Source of the DNA: Subsaximicrobium wynnwilliamsii
GTDB taxonomy: Bacteria > Bacteroidota > Bacteroidia > Flavobacteriales > Flavobacteriaceae
Direction of reading: 5' to 3'
NCBI RefSeq assembly: GCF_007997225.1
Contig: NZ_VORM01000002.1
Location: 248,001-312,000, forward strand
Length of the DNA stretch: 64,000 nt
The first letter of the stretch is position 1. Every line of letters begins with the position of its first letter. Of the stretch, positions 9,622-18,771 are shown in pieces. The notes under the pieces were generated by a model. It had not been told where the DNA came from and ran no database searches. It worked only from the letters and a program-made list of their open reading frames with translations. Both the position numbers and the translations under genes were made by a program.

Positions 9622-11223
9622 ATGCCAACCCAATACATTCCGTTTAGAGAGACCCATTACTTTTCTTCATTGATTTGCGATTATTTGGATGAAAAGGAAG
9701 CGTTGAAACCCTTCTACAACCGATTTCCGAAGCTCGAAAATTTTGAGGGCCAAATTGCCGAAAAGCAGTCTCAATTTAGCGACGGTACTCGGAACATATT
9801 GGTAAAAAGTTTGATGTCACAATACGCGAATTTAAAGATATCGGCATTGACGCTTAGCAATCTTGACCTTTTAAAGGAACATACTACGTTCACTGTTACA
9901 ACAGGGCATCAGCTAAATTTGTTTACCGGCCCTTTGTATTTTTTCTACAAGATCATATCAACCATAAACTTGTGCAAACAACTCAAAAAAGAACATCCCG
10001 ATCACAATTTTGTGCCGGTGTATTGGATGGCCACAGAGGATCACGATTTTGAGGAAATCAACTTTTTTAATTTCGACGGAAAAAAAGTGCAATGGAACCG
10101 GGACGCATCTGGCGCCGTTGGCGAGTTGAGCTTAGACGGTTTGGAGGCGGTGTTTGAAGCCTTCGGAAAAGAGCTGAACACCACAGAAAATGCCAATGAA
10201 TTGAAGCGTTTATTTAGTAAAGCCTATCTCGAGCATCACAATTTAACCGATGCCATGCGCTATTTGGTAAACACGCTCTTTAAAGCTTACGGATTGGTAA
10301 TTGTTGATGGTAATGATGCCAATTTAAAACAAGTTTTTGCCCCTTTCATGAAAGCGGAATTAAAGCATAAAACCACTTTTGAGCAGGTTGAAGACAGCAG
10401 CGCGAAATTAAATGATTTGAGCGCCAATTATAAGACTCAAGTCAATCCCAGAGAAATCAATCTGTTTTATATAAGTAAAGGTTTACGTGAGCGTATCGTA
10501 AAAATTGAAAATCATTATCAAGTACTGGAAACCAATATCAAATGGACTGAAACCGAAATTTTGGCCGAATTGGAAAAACACCCAGAGCGTTTCTCACCAA
10601 ATGTGGTCATGCGACCCTTATTTCAAGAAGTGATCTTGCCAAACCTGTGTTATATAGGAGGTGGAGGGGAGTTGGCCTATTGGCTGCAGCTCAAGTCTAG
10701 TTTTGAAACCCAAAACGTGGTGTTTCCTATGTTGCTGTTGCGAAATTCGGTACTGTTGGTCAATGAAAAACAACAGAAAAAACTGGATAAATTGGAAGTT
10801 TCAATTGAGGATCTGTTCTTGAAAACCTCCGATTTAAAAACAAAAGTGACCAAACAAATCTCTACAATTGACATTGATTTCTCCACACAGAAAACACAAT
10901 TGGAGCAGCAGTTCAAGGAGCTGTACAGCATTGCCGAGCAAACCGATAAGTCCTTCAAAGGCGCAGTGGCAGCGCAGGAAACCAAACAAATCAAAGGCCT
11001 TGAGCATTTGGAAAGTCGGTTGCTAAAAGCCCAGAAACGCAAGTTGGACTCTTATTTAGCGCGCGTTACCGATTTGCAAGAGCAGCTGTTTCCCAATCAC
11101 AGCTTACAGGAACGCCAAATGAATTTCTCCCAATTCTATTTGGAATACGGCGAAGCCTTTCTGCTTAAATTGAGAGATGAGCTGAATCCTTTACATGGCG
11201 AATTTGCCGTTATCACTATCTAA
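9622..11223 (+). CDS. bshC: Bacillithiol biosynthesis cysteine-adding enzyme BshC
   Basis: This 533-residue cytosolic enzyme is assigned to the last step of bacillithiol synthesis, joining cysteine to glucosaminyl-malate. The family signature is clear: an N-terminal Rossmann-like core with TTGHQLNLFTGPLYFFYKI and PVYWMATEDHDFEEINFF, the LLRNSVLLV segment, and a long C-terminal coiled coil (about 400-500) ending with the family-typical LKLRDELNPLHGEF region. The start at 9622 follows a promoter. The 3' end overlaps the convergent MBL gene by 8 bases. Its presence implies bacillithiol as a low-molecular-weight thiol, which fits the sulfur block at 38-43 kb. Confidence 0.94.
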   Translation: MPTQYIPFRETHYFSSLICDYLDEKEALKPFYNRFPKLENFEGQIAEKQSQFSDGTRNILVKSLMSQYANLKISALTLSNLDLLKEHTTFTVTTGHQLNLFTGPLYFFYKIISTINLCKQLKKEHPDHNFVPVYWMATEDHDFEEINFFNFDGKKVQWNRDASGAVGELSLDGLEAVFEAFGKELNTTENANELKRLFSKAYLEHHNLTDAMRYLVNTLFKAYGLVIVDGNDANLKQVFAPFMKAELKHKTTFEQVEDSSAKLNDLSANYKTQVNPREINLFYISKGLRERIVKIENHYQVLETNIKWTETEILAELEKHPERFSPNVVMRPLFQEVILPNLCYIGGGGELAYWLQLKSSFETQNVVFPMLLLRNSVLLVNEKQQKKLDKLEVSIEDLFLKTSDLKTKVTKQISTIDIDFSTQKTQLEQQFKELYSIAEQTDKSFKGAVAAQETKQIKGLEHLESRLLKAQKRKLDSYLARVTDLQEQLFPNHSLQERQMNFSQFYLEYGEAFLLKLRDELNPLHGEFAVITI

Positions 11224-12784
11224 TTTTTAGCGACTCGAAGCTTACAATACGTTTTCGATTTATCATTTTCACAGTAAAGGTATAGGCTTCCTTGACCCAA
11301 GGTTTTCCGCTATGGGTAAAAACCAACACACGTTCGCCATCTGTTCTAAGCTCTATGAGTCCAAAGTTGGTGCGTTCAAAGCCGGTAAAAACCATTTTTT
11401 TAAGAGCGCTATCGGTTATGCTTTCAGAAAAAAGCGTCATCAGTTCTGCCTTAGTATAGCTGTCTTTATCACTGTTCTTAAAAAAGTCCTTGAGATCACT
11501 ATTTTTAAAAGATAGATCTTTATGCTTGAAGAAAGCAGCCAACTCCGTAGAAAAAATTATGCCTTGATCTTCTCTGCATATTTTTCCCAGGGCACATAAT
11601 AAATTCGCTCTGGGGTGCATGTATTCCCAAAACTCACTGTCATCCCCAGAAGAGACGAGTGACACAATGGGCGCCATTTTTTGAAGTGTTTTGAAATCAA
11701 ATTCGTGAGACCCGTGATGCGGTGCCTTTAATATTTCGGCTTTCAAGAGTCGGTCGTCTAATGTTTTGTCTAAAATCTGTAGGGATTCTTCGTTCAGGTC
11801 ACCTGTAAAATTGATTCTAACGTTTCCGTAGCTCAACCGAAATGCCAAAGAATGCCCATTTATGGTATGTGAGGCAGAGTGTTGGTGTGTGCTGATGTCA
11901 AATTCATGGGTCTTGAGTTCAGGATCCGGTGCTTGTTTATGCAGAAATTGAAGCGCATCCACAACTTGACCATTTTGCGTTACTTTTCGGCTAAAAGGGC
12001 CATGTAGGTCAACTGCGATGCCTTCTTCCTCCAAAAAATCAAAGACGTCCTTCTCATCCATGCCGTGATGTACGGTTTTGAAGTCTATCGCTGCTCTCTG
12101 TTCCCAATGATCCAAACTTTTTGACCATGATTTGAAAACGGCGTTTTGCTCGTCTAGAGGAATGCTTCTAGGGTCTTTGACGAGATCGGTAATGTACAAT
12201 TCATTATTATGAATCGCTGTTTTGCCGAGGCGCTGCTCTTCTGGCAAAGACGAGGGGCGCTTGATCAAGCCATTGTGCAAGATGCGTTTGGGTTGGATGG
12301 CGACTTTTTTAAAGCGTCTGGCGCCGCGGTAATTTTCGGCTTTGACAAATTCATTTAAGCCCTTGAAATGATCGGCATCGCCGTGTGTGATAATTATGGC
12401 CTCTACGGGTAATGGATTGCTTGAAGATGATTTTTTATGCTGAAAACGAGCCGCAAAGTGACGTGCAAATAACACGTTATGGCCACCATCTATTATGATG
12501 ATCTTATCATCGGGAGTTTGCAAAACCATGCCATCACCTTGCTGCACGTCTACCATTGACATTTTTAAGGCACCTTTATTCATGGTCTTGGGCTTGCCTT
12601 TGACATAACCAATATAAGGGCTGAAGAACCGGTTTAAAACCCTGATTTTCGTTTTTTTGTGTGCGGTGGAATATTCCAAAACCTCAAAAGGATCGCCAAA
12701 AATCAACATGTCACTTTTGTTGAAATCGCCATTGGCATTTTTTCTATAAACGGAAACAAAATCCTCGGCTATAAAGGTTTTCAT
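11216..12784 (-). CDS. ComEC/Rec2-like MBL-fold hydrolase (soluble)
   Basis: This 522-residue protein has a metallo-beta-lactamase core resembling the C-terminal domain of ComEC but no competence-type membrane region and no signal peptide. Metal-binding elements visible are MVDVQQGDGMVLQTP, IIIIDGGH, IITHGDADHFKGL, NFTGDLNEESL and KAPHHGSHEFD. It is probably a cytosolic metallohydrolase. Related stand-alone proteins occur in defence and nucleotide-signalling contexts, but nothing here fixes a substrate. A -7-like TACCTTTA (12809-12816, minus) precedes it. It is convergent with bshC. Confidence 0.8.
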   Translation of the reverse strand: MKTFIAEDFVSVYRKNANGDFNKSDMLIFGDPFEVLEYSTAHKKTKIRVLNRFFSPYIGYVKGKPKTMNKGALKMSMVDVQQGDGMVLQTPDDKIIIIDGGHNVLFARHFAARFQHKKSSSSNPLPVEAIIITHGDADHFKGLNEFVKAENYRGARRFKKVAIQPKRILHNGLIKRPSSLPEEQRLGKTAIHNNELYITDLVKDPRSIPLDEQNAVFKSWSKSLDHWEQRAAIDFKTVHHGMDEKDVFDFLEEEGIAVDLHGPFSRKVTQNGQVVDALQFLHKQAPDPELKTHEFDISTHQHSASHTINGHSLAFRLSYGNVRINFTGDLNEESLQILDKTLDDRLLKAEILKAPHHGSHEFDFKTLQKMAPIVSLVSSGDDSEFWEYMHPRANLLCALGKICREDQGIIFSTELAAFFKHKDLSFKNSDLKDFFKNSDKDSYTKAELMTLFSESITDSALKKMVFTGFERTNFGLIELRTDGERVLVFTHSGKPWVKEAYTFTVKMINRKRIVSFESLKIR

Positions 12785-13054
12785 AATGGAACTGTTTATG
12801 TGTTGGCTTAAAGGTAATAAATGAAATTTAAATTATTGATATTCAGTTTGTTGTTTGTTTTGTTTTTTTGATTGAAGTTTTTTATTGAAGAAAAAGCCCA
12901 TACCAAGACCTATAGGCTGTATGAATTTTACTAAGTTTAGCTTGATTTATCACATACCTCAACCATGTTTGGCTGAATGAACATCAAAGGGTATAATGTT
13001 GAAAGAAAGTCCATAAAAAATGTGAAAGGTAAAACGTAATAACTAAAACCTTGC

Positions 13055-13062
13055 TATTTTTG
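13055..13062 (+). promoter_or_regulatory. -7 promoter box for guaA, almost touching the start codon
   Basis: TATTTTTG fits TAnnTTTG perfectly and ends 3 bases before the ATG at 13066. Transcription would start at or next to the A of the start codon, giving a leaderless mRNA. Confidence 0.55.
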
Positions 13063-13065
13063 CAC

Positions 13066-14601
13066 ATGCAACACAATAAAGTCCTTATTTTAGATTTCGG
13101 TTCACAATACACACAGCTTATTGCGCGTCGCGTTAGAGAGCTAAACATCTATTGTGAAATCCATCCTTTCAATAAAATTCCTGTTGATTCTGAGAGTTAC
13201 AAAGCGGTCATTCTTTCTGGTAGTCCCAATTCAGTTAGAGGGGAATCGGTTTTACATCCAGATCTCTCCCAAATTAGAGGTAAAAAACCACTTTTGGCCG
13301 TTTGTTATGGCGCCCAATATTTGGCCCATTTTTCTGGCGGTCTAGTGGAAGAGTCCAATTCGAGAGAATACGGCCGTGCCCATTTGAGTTACATCAAGCA
13401 GGACGAAGATTTCTTTACGGGTATTACAAAAGGTAGCCAAGTTTGGATGAGCCATAGTGATACCATTAAGCAATTGCCAACAAATGCCGTGTTGATAGCA
13501 AGTACGCACGATGTGGAGAATGCTGCTTTTAAGATCGCCGGAGAGACTACTTATGGCATTCAATATCATCCAGAAGTATATCACTCTACCGATGGCGGAC
13601 AATTGCTACAAAATTTTCTCGTGCACATTGCCAAGGTTGAGCAAGACTGGACGCCACAATCCTTCGTTGAGGAAAGCGTTGATACGCTTAAGGAAACTTT
13701 GGGTAATGACAAAGTGGTATTGGGATTGTCGGGAGGTGTGGATTCCTCTGTGGCAGCAATGCTTTTGCACAAAGCCATTGGAAAGAATCTTTACTGCATT
13801 TTTGTGAATAACGGTTTACTTAGAAAAGATGAGTACACGAGCGTTCTTCAGCAATATGAAGGTATGGGCCTTAACGTAAAAGGGGTGGATGCTTCGGCAC
13901 GCTTTTTGGATGCTCTGGCAAGCATTAGCGACCCAGAGTTAAAACGAAAAGCAATCGGGCGTACGTTCATTGAGGTTTTTGATGATGAAGCGCATGCGAT
14001 TAAGGATGTGAAATGGTTGGCACAAGGCACCATTTATCCAGATGTGATTGAAAGTGTCTCGGCAACCGGTGGCCCGAGTGCGACCATCAAGAGCCATCAT
14101 AATGTGGGTGGTTTACCTGACTTTATGAAGCTTAAAGTCGTAGAACCTTTAAAAGCTTTGTTCAAAGATGAGGTGCGCCGTGTGGGCAAATCGATGGGGA
14201 TGGACCCTAATATATTAGGCAGACACCCATTTCCAGGCCCAGGTTTAGCCATTCGTATTTTAGGAGATATCACTCCAGAAAAAGTGCGAATTTTACAAGA
14301 TGTGGATGCTATTTTTATAGAGAATCTAAAATCGTGGAATCTTTATGATAAAGTCTGGCAAGCTGGAGCCATTTTATTGCCTGTACATAGTGTTGGTGTA
14401 ATGGGAGATGAGCGTACCTATGAGAAATGTGTAGCCTTGAGAGCGGTGGAGAGCACCGATGGTATGACTGCAGATTGGGTAAATTTACCTTATGAGTTTT
14501 TACAAAAAACATCAAATCAAATAATAAATAAAGTTAAAGGCGTTAATAGAGTAGTATATGACATTAGTTCAAAACCGCCAGCAACGATAGAGTGGGAGTA
14601 A
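13066..14601 (+). CDS. guaA: GMP synthase (glutamine-hydrolysing)
   Basis: This 511-residue cytosolic enzyme converts XMP to GMP with glutamine and ATP. The N-terminal class I amidotransferase domain shows [20 protein letters not shown], the nucleophile Cys in AVCYGAQY and the catalytic His-Glu in [10 protein letters not shown]. The ATP-pyrophosphatase domain shows the P-loop [12 protein letters not shown]. The C-terminal dimerisation domain has [14 protein letters not shown] and ends KPPATIEWE, the canonical GuaA terminus. The start at 13066 aligns with known GuaA N-ends. The next genes (LysM, OsmC, DUF922, DUF3820) follow on the same strand. Confidence 0.98.
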   Translation: MQHNKVLILDFGSQYTQLIARRVRELNIYCEIHPFNKIPVDSESYKAVILSGSPNSVRGESVLHPDLSQIRGKKPLLAVCYGAQYLAHFSGGLVEESNSREYGRAHLSYIKQDEDFFTGITKGSQVWMSHSDTIKQLPTNAVLIASTHDVENAAFKIAGETTYGIQYHPEVYHSTDGGQLLQNFLVHIAKVEQDWTPQSFVEESVDTLKETLGNDKVVLGLSGGVDSSVAAMLLHKAIGKNLYCIFVNNGLLRKDEYTSVLQQYEGMGLNVKGVDASARFLDALASISDPELKRKAIGRTFIEVFDDEAHAIKDVKWLAQGTIYPDVIESVSATGGPSATIKSHHNVGGLPDFMKLKVVEPLKALFKDEVRRVGKSMGMDPNILGRHPFPGPGLAIRILGDITPEKVRILQDVDAIFIENLKSWNLYDKVWQAGAILLPVHSVGVMGDERTYEKCVALRAVESTDGMTADWVNLPYEFLQKTSNQIINKVKGVNRVVYDISSKPPATIEWE

Positions 14602-14714
14602 TACACCTGCGATAGCTGTCCGGATACGTCGGGATCATGTCTATTTACAAATCTTGAATTTAATAAATTTCCTTGCTATAATTTATTGTTGGGAAGCGGC
14701 ATAAAAACATATAA

Positions 14715-16622
14715 ATGAAAAAACTTATCATAATTATTACTTTGTTTTTTAGTGTTGTTGCCATTGGCCAAAACTATAAAACGCACATGGTAACAAATGG
14801 TGAGACCATAGAGTCCATCGCAAAGAAATATAAGGTTAGCACCAATGAACTCTATGCGCTCAATCCAGATGCGAAGACCAATTTCAATCAGGACATGATT
14901 CTAATCATTCCCGATGGCAATGCAGATGCGGGGGAGGTGAAAGAAACAAGAGCGTTTGTTGATTATAAGAAACATAGGGTAAAACGAAAGGAAACCCTGT
15001 ATGGCATTGCAAAAGAATATGGCATTAGCGTGGACGACATCAAAAAACACAATACACGCTTATATGCCGAAAACCTTCAAAAGGGGGACAAAATCCAGAT
15101 TCCAAGATTTAAAACAGTAACAACACAAGAAGTCAAAGTCAATAACACCATTAGAAAATATAAGGTTCAGCCTAAAGAGGGCGTTTGGCGCGTGGCTTAT
15201 AAATTCAATATTAGTGTGGCTCAGTTAGAGTCGCTCAATCCAGATATGGGATTGATTCTTCAGCCAGGTCAAGAACTTAATGTACCGAATATCGATAACA
15301 AAGATGAAAAACGCTTTGAGGAAGATTATAACTACTACACTGTTTTGAAAAGTGAAGGCTATATGGCGCTCAATAGAAAATTAGGCGTGACCCAAGAAGA
15401 GTTGGAAGCGATCAATCCAGAATTAAAGGAAGATGGCCTAAAATTAGGAATGATCATCAAAGTGCCAAAGACCAGCAAAACCACTTTGGTAGTTGAAGAT
15501 ATCGTTAACACGAATCTAAGCTCGAAATTAACGAATTTCAAAGAAAAGAAAATTGCAGTGATGTTACCTTTTAGAACTGCCAAACTTAATTTGGATGCTA
15601 TTGACGAGACCAAGAAAAAAATAAGAACCGATGCACTGCTATCGGCCTCACTCGATTTTCACGCAGGTGTTTTAATGGCCTTAGACTCAGCCAAACAATT
15701 AGGGATCTCCACGCATCTCAAAGTTTTTGACACCCAAAACCTAAGCACAGAGGTCGCAAAAATTCTTCGTGATAATGATTTTTCAGATTATGATGCGATC
15801 ATTGGGCCGATGCTTTCAGAAAATTTAAATCAGGTTGCTTCAGAATTAAGAAAAGACAACATTCCAGTGTTATCGCCCTTGACCATGCCCATAAATTTGT
15901 TCGATAATGTCTACCAAACCATTCCATCTTCCGAATTGTTGGTGCAAACAATGATTAATTTTGTAAAGTCTGATACGCAACCAAAACATGTGGTCATTAT
16001 CTCCGATTCTAAAAATAAAGTGATTAGTGACAAATTAAAGGGAGAGTTTCCTTCGGCAAAACAGGTGTTCTCAAGAAACGATAAAGAAGGCAAGGAAGCC
16101 TATTATATTAATCAAAATGATTTGGTCAATGTCTTCAGAACTGGAAGAAACATCGTCTTTTTAGAAACCATGAATGAAGGTTTCGCCTCAAACGTTATTA
16201 GTATGGTTAATGGGATGAGCACGAGTTCTACTCAAATCATTTTGATGACTACAGATAGAAACAAAGCTTTTGACGGCAGGGAAATTTCAAATTACCATTT
16301 GTCAAATCTTAAATTCCATTACCCGTCGCCAAACAAAACCACAGATATTTCGAGCACTATCAACCCCTTTGTGCGGGATTATAGGAGAATCTATAACGTA
16401 AGCCCAAACAAATATGCGGTTAGAGGTTTTGATTTGACCTTTGATTTATTGTTGCGTTTGGCCTCTGCAGATGATTTGTACCAAGCGTCTTCAGAAGATA
16501 TCGAGACCGAATATTTCGAAAATAAATTTCGATACGCCAAAAAAATGTACGGTGGCTATTATAACGAAGCGGTCTATATTGTAAAATATGAAGATTTAAC
16601 CATAGTAGAAGCAAAATTATGA
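14715..16622 (+). CDS. Multi-LysM protein with periplasmic-binding-protein-like domain
   Basis: This 635-residue exported protein has a signal peptide (MKKLIIIITLFFSVVAIGQ), then four LysM peptidoglycan-binding motifs at roughly residues 22-67, 88-133, 155-197 and 208-255. The C-terminal 370 residues (from KKIAVMLPF) resemble a type I periplasmic-binding-protein/receptor fold, with IIGPMLSENLNQVASEL typical of this fold. It probably binds the cell wall and an unknown ligand. In many flavobacteria a gene of this type follows guaA. The stop overlaps the OsmC start by 4 bases (ATGA), indicating translational coupling. Confidence 0.82.
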   Translation: MKKLIIIITLFFSVVAIGQNYKTHMVTNGETIESIAKKYKVSTNELYALNPDAKTNFNQDMILIIPDGNADAGEVKETRAFVDYKKHRVKRKETLYGIAKEYGISVDDIKKHNTRLYAENLQKGDKIQIPRFKTVTTQEVKVNNTIRKYKVQPKEGVWRVAYKFNISVAQLESLNPDMGLILQPGQELNVPNIDNKDEKRFEEDYNYYTVLKSEGYMALNRKLGVTQEELEAINPELKEDGLKLGMIIKVPKTSKTTLVVEDIVNTNLSSKLTNFKEKKIAVMLPFRTAKLNLDAIDETKKKIRTDALLSASLDFHAGVLMALDSAKQLGISTHLKVFDTQNLSTEVAKILRDNDFSDYDAIIGPMLSENLNQVASELRKDNIPVLSPLTMPINLFDNVYQTIPSSELLVQTMINFVKSDTQPKHVVIISDSKNKVISDKLKGEFPSAKQVFSRNDKEGKEAYYINQNDLVNVFRTGRNIVFLETMNEGFASNVISMVNGMSTSSTQIILMTTDRNKAFDGREISNYHLSNLKFHYPSPNKTTDISSTINPFVRDYRRIYNVSPNKYAVRGFDLTFDLLLRLASADDLYQASSEDIETEYFENKFRYAKKMYGGYYNEAVYIVKYEDLTIVEAKL

Positions 16623-17020
16623 CCTCAAAAGTAACTTATCTGGGGAATTTGCGCACCGAAAGCGAACATCTAAAATCTGGAAGCACTTTTTTTACAGATG
16701 CACCAAGCGATAATAATGGTAAGGGTGAAGCATTTTCGCCAACAGATACGGTGGCCACAGGTTTGGCAAGTTGCATGTTGACGATTATGGGCATTAAATG
16801 CAAAGCTATGCATCTGGATATGGAAGGTACAATTGCTGAAGTCACAAAGACTATGGCTACCAATCCAAGACGTATTTCAAAAATAGACGTGATTTTCACT
16901 TTGCCTTTTGAAGCAGATGAGAAGACACGAAAAATACTGGAGCACAGTGCCATAACCTGCCCTGTGTATTATAGTTTGCATCCGGATATAGAAAAAAATA
17001 TCGTCTTCAAATGGAAATGA
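16619..17020 (+). CDS. OsmC family protein
   Basis: This 133-residue cytosolic protein belongs to the OsmC/Ohr superfamily, thiol peroxidases acting on organic hydroperoxides. The two expected cysteines are present: one in GLASCMLTIMG and one in SAITCPVYYSLHPD. It overlaps both neighbours, the LysM gene by 4 bases and DUF922 by 10, so the four-gene run is probably one operon. It is closer to the general OsmC group than to Ohr proper. A bacillithiol link is possible but not shown. Confidence 0.88.
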   Translation: MTSKVTYLGNLRTESEHLKSGSTFFTDAPSDNNGKGEAFSPTDTVATGLASCMLTIMGIKCKAMHLDMEGTIAEVTKTMATNPRRISKIDVIFTLPFEADEKTRKILEHSAITCPVYYSLHPDIEKNIVFKWK

Positions 17021-17562
17021 TGGCTTCAAAATATGCACTGCTGTTTGCTTTTATGTTGTTTTTTGGCGTTCAGCAAGAGACTGCATTTACATGGCAGCCC
17101 GATAGAAATTTAACTTGGGCCGATTATCAAGCAGTGGTGGATCCCAATAGTGATGCTGTGGCACTTACCGCCGCAGGCATTACGTTTTCCTATTCGTTGA
17201 AAGAAGCCGATAGGCGTTTTGTGAGTTTTGTTGCGACGGCAGAGGCTAATTTTTATCCTGAGAGTTCTTGGTATAAAAAAGACAAATGCAATGAAACCGT
17301 ATTAGCACATGAGCAGCTGCATTTTGACATCGCTGAATTGCACGTAAGGATGCTAAGGGCAGCTTTGAACGATTTGGAAACTACGCAAGCGATCAAGTCT
17401 GATTTAAGACGCGTGCATAGAAATGCCAATAGAGATATGGCCAAGATGCAAAACACTTATGATTTGGAAACCAATAACTCCCGTGATGTTGAACAGCAAG
17501 AGCAATGGGCAAGTTTGGTAAAGAACGAACTTGAAAAATACCAGCAATTTGAGTCTAAATAA
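17011..17562 (+). CDS. DUF922 domain protein with HExxH motif
   Basis: This 183-residue probably exported protein has a hydrophobic N-terminus (SKYALLFAFMLFFGVQQ). It shows the DUF922 core: WQPDRNLTWADYQ near the start and AHEQLHFDIAELH around 100-112, a zinc-protease-like HExxH whose proteolytic activity is unproven. The third ligand is not obvious. Two ATGs occur close together at the start (17011 and 17017), and I keep the first because it is coupled to osmC by overlap. A coiled C-terminus follows. Confidence 0.8.
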   Translation: MEMMASKYALLFAFMLFFGVQQETAFTWQPDRNLTWADYQAVVDPNSDAVALTAAGITFSYSLKEADRRFVSFVATAEANFYPESSWYKKDKCNETVLAHEQLHFDIAELHVRMLRAALNDLETTQAIKSDLRRVHRNANRDMAKMQNTYDLETNNSRDVEQQEQWASLVKNELEKYQQFESK

Positions 17563-17563
17563 C

Positions 17564-17794
17564 ATGATACAGCCCGACCAAAATTTTCTCATACAATTGG
17601 CACATACCAAAATGCCTTATGGCAAATATGAAGGGCGATATCTCATTGATCTTCCAGAGTATTATGTGGTTTGGTACCACAACAAAGGTTTTCCAAAAGG
17701 GAAGTTGGGCGATATGTTAACTCAGGTTTACGAATTAAAACTGAATGGTCTTGAGGAATTGATTCGAAACATCAAGAAACGGTATCCGAAGTAA
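17564..17794 (+). CDS. DUF3820 family protein
   Basis: This 76-residue protein has the compact DUF3820 core (MPYGKYEGRYLIDLPEYYVVW, split here as MPYGKYEGRY and LIDLPEYYVVW). The family has been described as a putative quorum-sensing-regulated virulence factor, but the biochemical role is unknown. It starts 1 base after the DUF922 stop, so it ends the guaA-LysM-OsmC-DUF922-DUF3820 run. A strong terminator follows at 17889. Confidence 0.82.
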   Translation: MIQPDQNFLIQLAHTKMPYGKYEGRYLIDLPEYYVVWYHNKGFPKGKLGDMLTQVYELKLNGLEELIRNIKKRYPK

Positions 17795-17888
17795 AACGTA
17801 GTTCACACTTGGCTTAAATGATTCCGTAAAGAGAACGTGCAGTTTTTTTTAATTAATATCAGTCACATTTTAATACTTTCCTTAACTT

Positions 17889-17913
17889 GACCCTAAATTG
17901 GGTCTTTTTTTTT
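17889..17913 (+). terminator. Rho-independent terminator after DUF3820
   Basis: GACCC and GGGTC arms around TAAATT are followed directly by nine T. Confidence 0.75.
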
Positions 17914-17961
17914 GGAATCGTTTCAACCCAATGAGATACCAACTCACTCTAAACCGAATTT

Positions 17962-18717
17962 ATGAAAGTCATTATCATCGAAGATGAAAAACCATCGGCA
18001 AGACGTTTACAGCGTATGCTTGCTGTTCTTGAGATTGAAGCGGAAACCATGCTGCACTCGGTTGAAGAATCCATTAATTGGTTTCAAAACAATGCACATC
18101 CCGATCTTATACTTTTAGATATACAACTCAGTGACGGACTCTCATTCGAGATTTTTGAGGCTGTTGAAATCCATTCCGCAGTGATATTTACTACGGCTTA
18201 TGATGCTTATGCCTTGCAGGCTTTTAAATTGAACAGCATAGACTACTTGTTAAAACCCATTGACGATGGGGATTTGGAAAAGGCATTATCAAAATTCAAG
18301 GGGCGAAGTTCAAAGCAACAAGCAGTAACATTGGATTTTGACGATATTAAAAAACTCTTGGTAAATCCTTTAGAGCGCGAGTACAAAAAACGATTTTCAG
18401 TAAAAGTTGGCCAACATCTCAAATTAATCAATATTGATGATATAGAATGTTTTTACAGTGAAAACAAAGGGACTTATGCTTTTACTTCAGAAGGCAGAAA
18501 CTATTTGCTCGACACCACGCTAGAGCAGTTGGAAGCCGAGTTGGAACCTCAAAAATTCTTCAGGATCAGTCGGAAATTCTTTGTGAATATCAATGCGATT
18601 AAAGATATGATTAGCTACACCAACTCAAGATTGCAGATTAAACTCAACAATTTCAAGGAACAGGAAGTCGTTGTCGCTCGAGAGCGTGTCAAAGATTTCA
18701 AAGACTGGTTGAGTTAA
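17962..18717 (+). CDS. LytTR-family response regulator
   Basis: This 251-residue two-component regulator has an N-terminal receiver domain (MKVIIIEDEKPSARRL with the acidic pocket, phospho-acceptor Asp in LILLDIQLSDG, Thr-Ala in IFTTAYDAYAL, Lys in DYLLKPIDD). It ends in a C-terminal LytTR DNA-binding domain (from about 150; FRISRKFFVNINAIKDM). LytTR regulators usually pair with a LytS/YehU-type kinase encoded just upstream, but no kinase gene lies next to this one. The TPR kinase at 1.2-3.2 kb is of a different class and distant. It is probably monocistronic, between a terminator and an inverted repeat. Confidence 0.93.
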   Translation: MKVIIIEDEKPSARRLQRMLAVLEIEAETMLHSVEESINWFQNNAHPDLILLDIQLSDGLSFEIFEAVEIHSAVIFTTAYDAYALQAFKLNSIDYLLKPIDDGDLEKALSKFKGRSSKQQAVTLDFDDIKKLLVNPLEREYKKRFSVKVGQHLKLINIDDIECFYSENKGTYAFTSEGRNYLLDTTLEQLEAELEPQKFFRISRKFFVNINAIKDMISYTNSRLQIKLNNFKEQEVVVARERVKDFKDWLS

Positions 18718-18721
18718 AAAA

Positions 18722-18767
18722 ATCGGATAGGTTGATTTTTTAAACCAACCGATATTTCGTATATTTG
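18722..18767 (+). promoter_or_regulatory. Inverted repeat plus -7 box before the Fic gene
   Basis: An imperfect inverted repeat (ATCGGATAGGTT ... AACCAACCGAT, 18722-18753) is followed by TATATTTG (18760-18767), a perfect TAnnTTTG box ending 4 bases before the ATG at 18772. The repeat may terminate the LytTR gene, act as an operator, or both. The Fic mRNA would be leaderless. Confidence 0.5.
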
Positions 18768-18771
18768 TGGT

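Noticed and set aside
11216-12784. True ComEC DNA-uptake protein
   Set aside because: No transmembrane competence domain. Only the soluble MBL-type portion is present.
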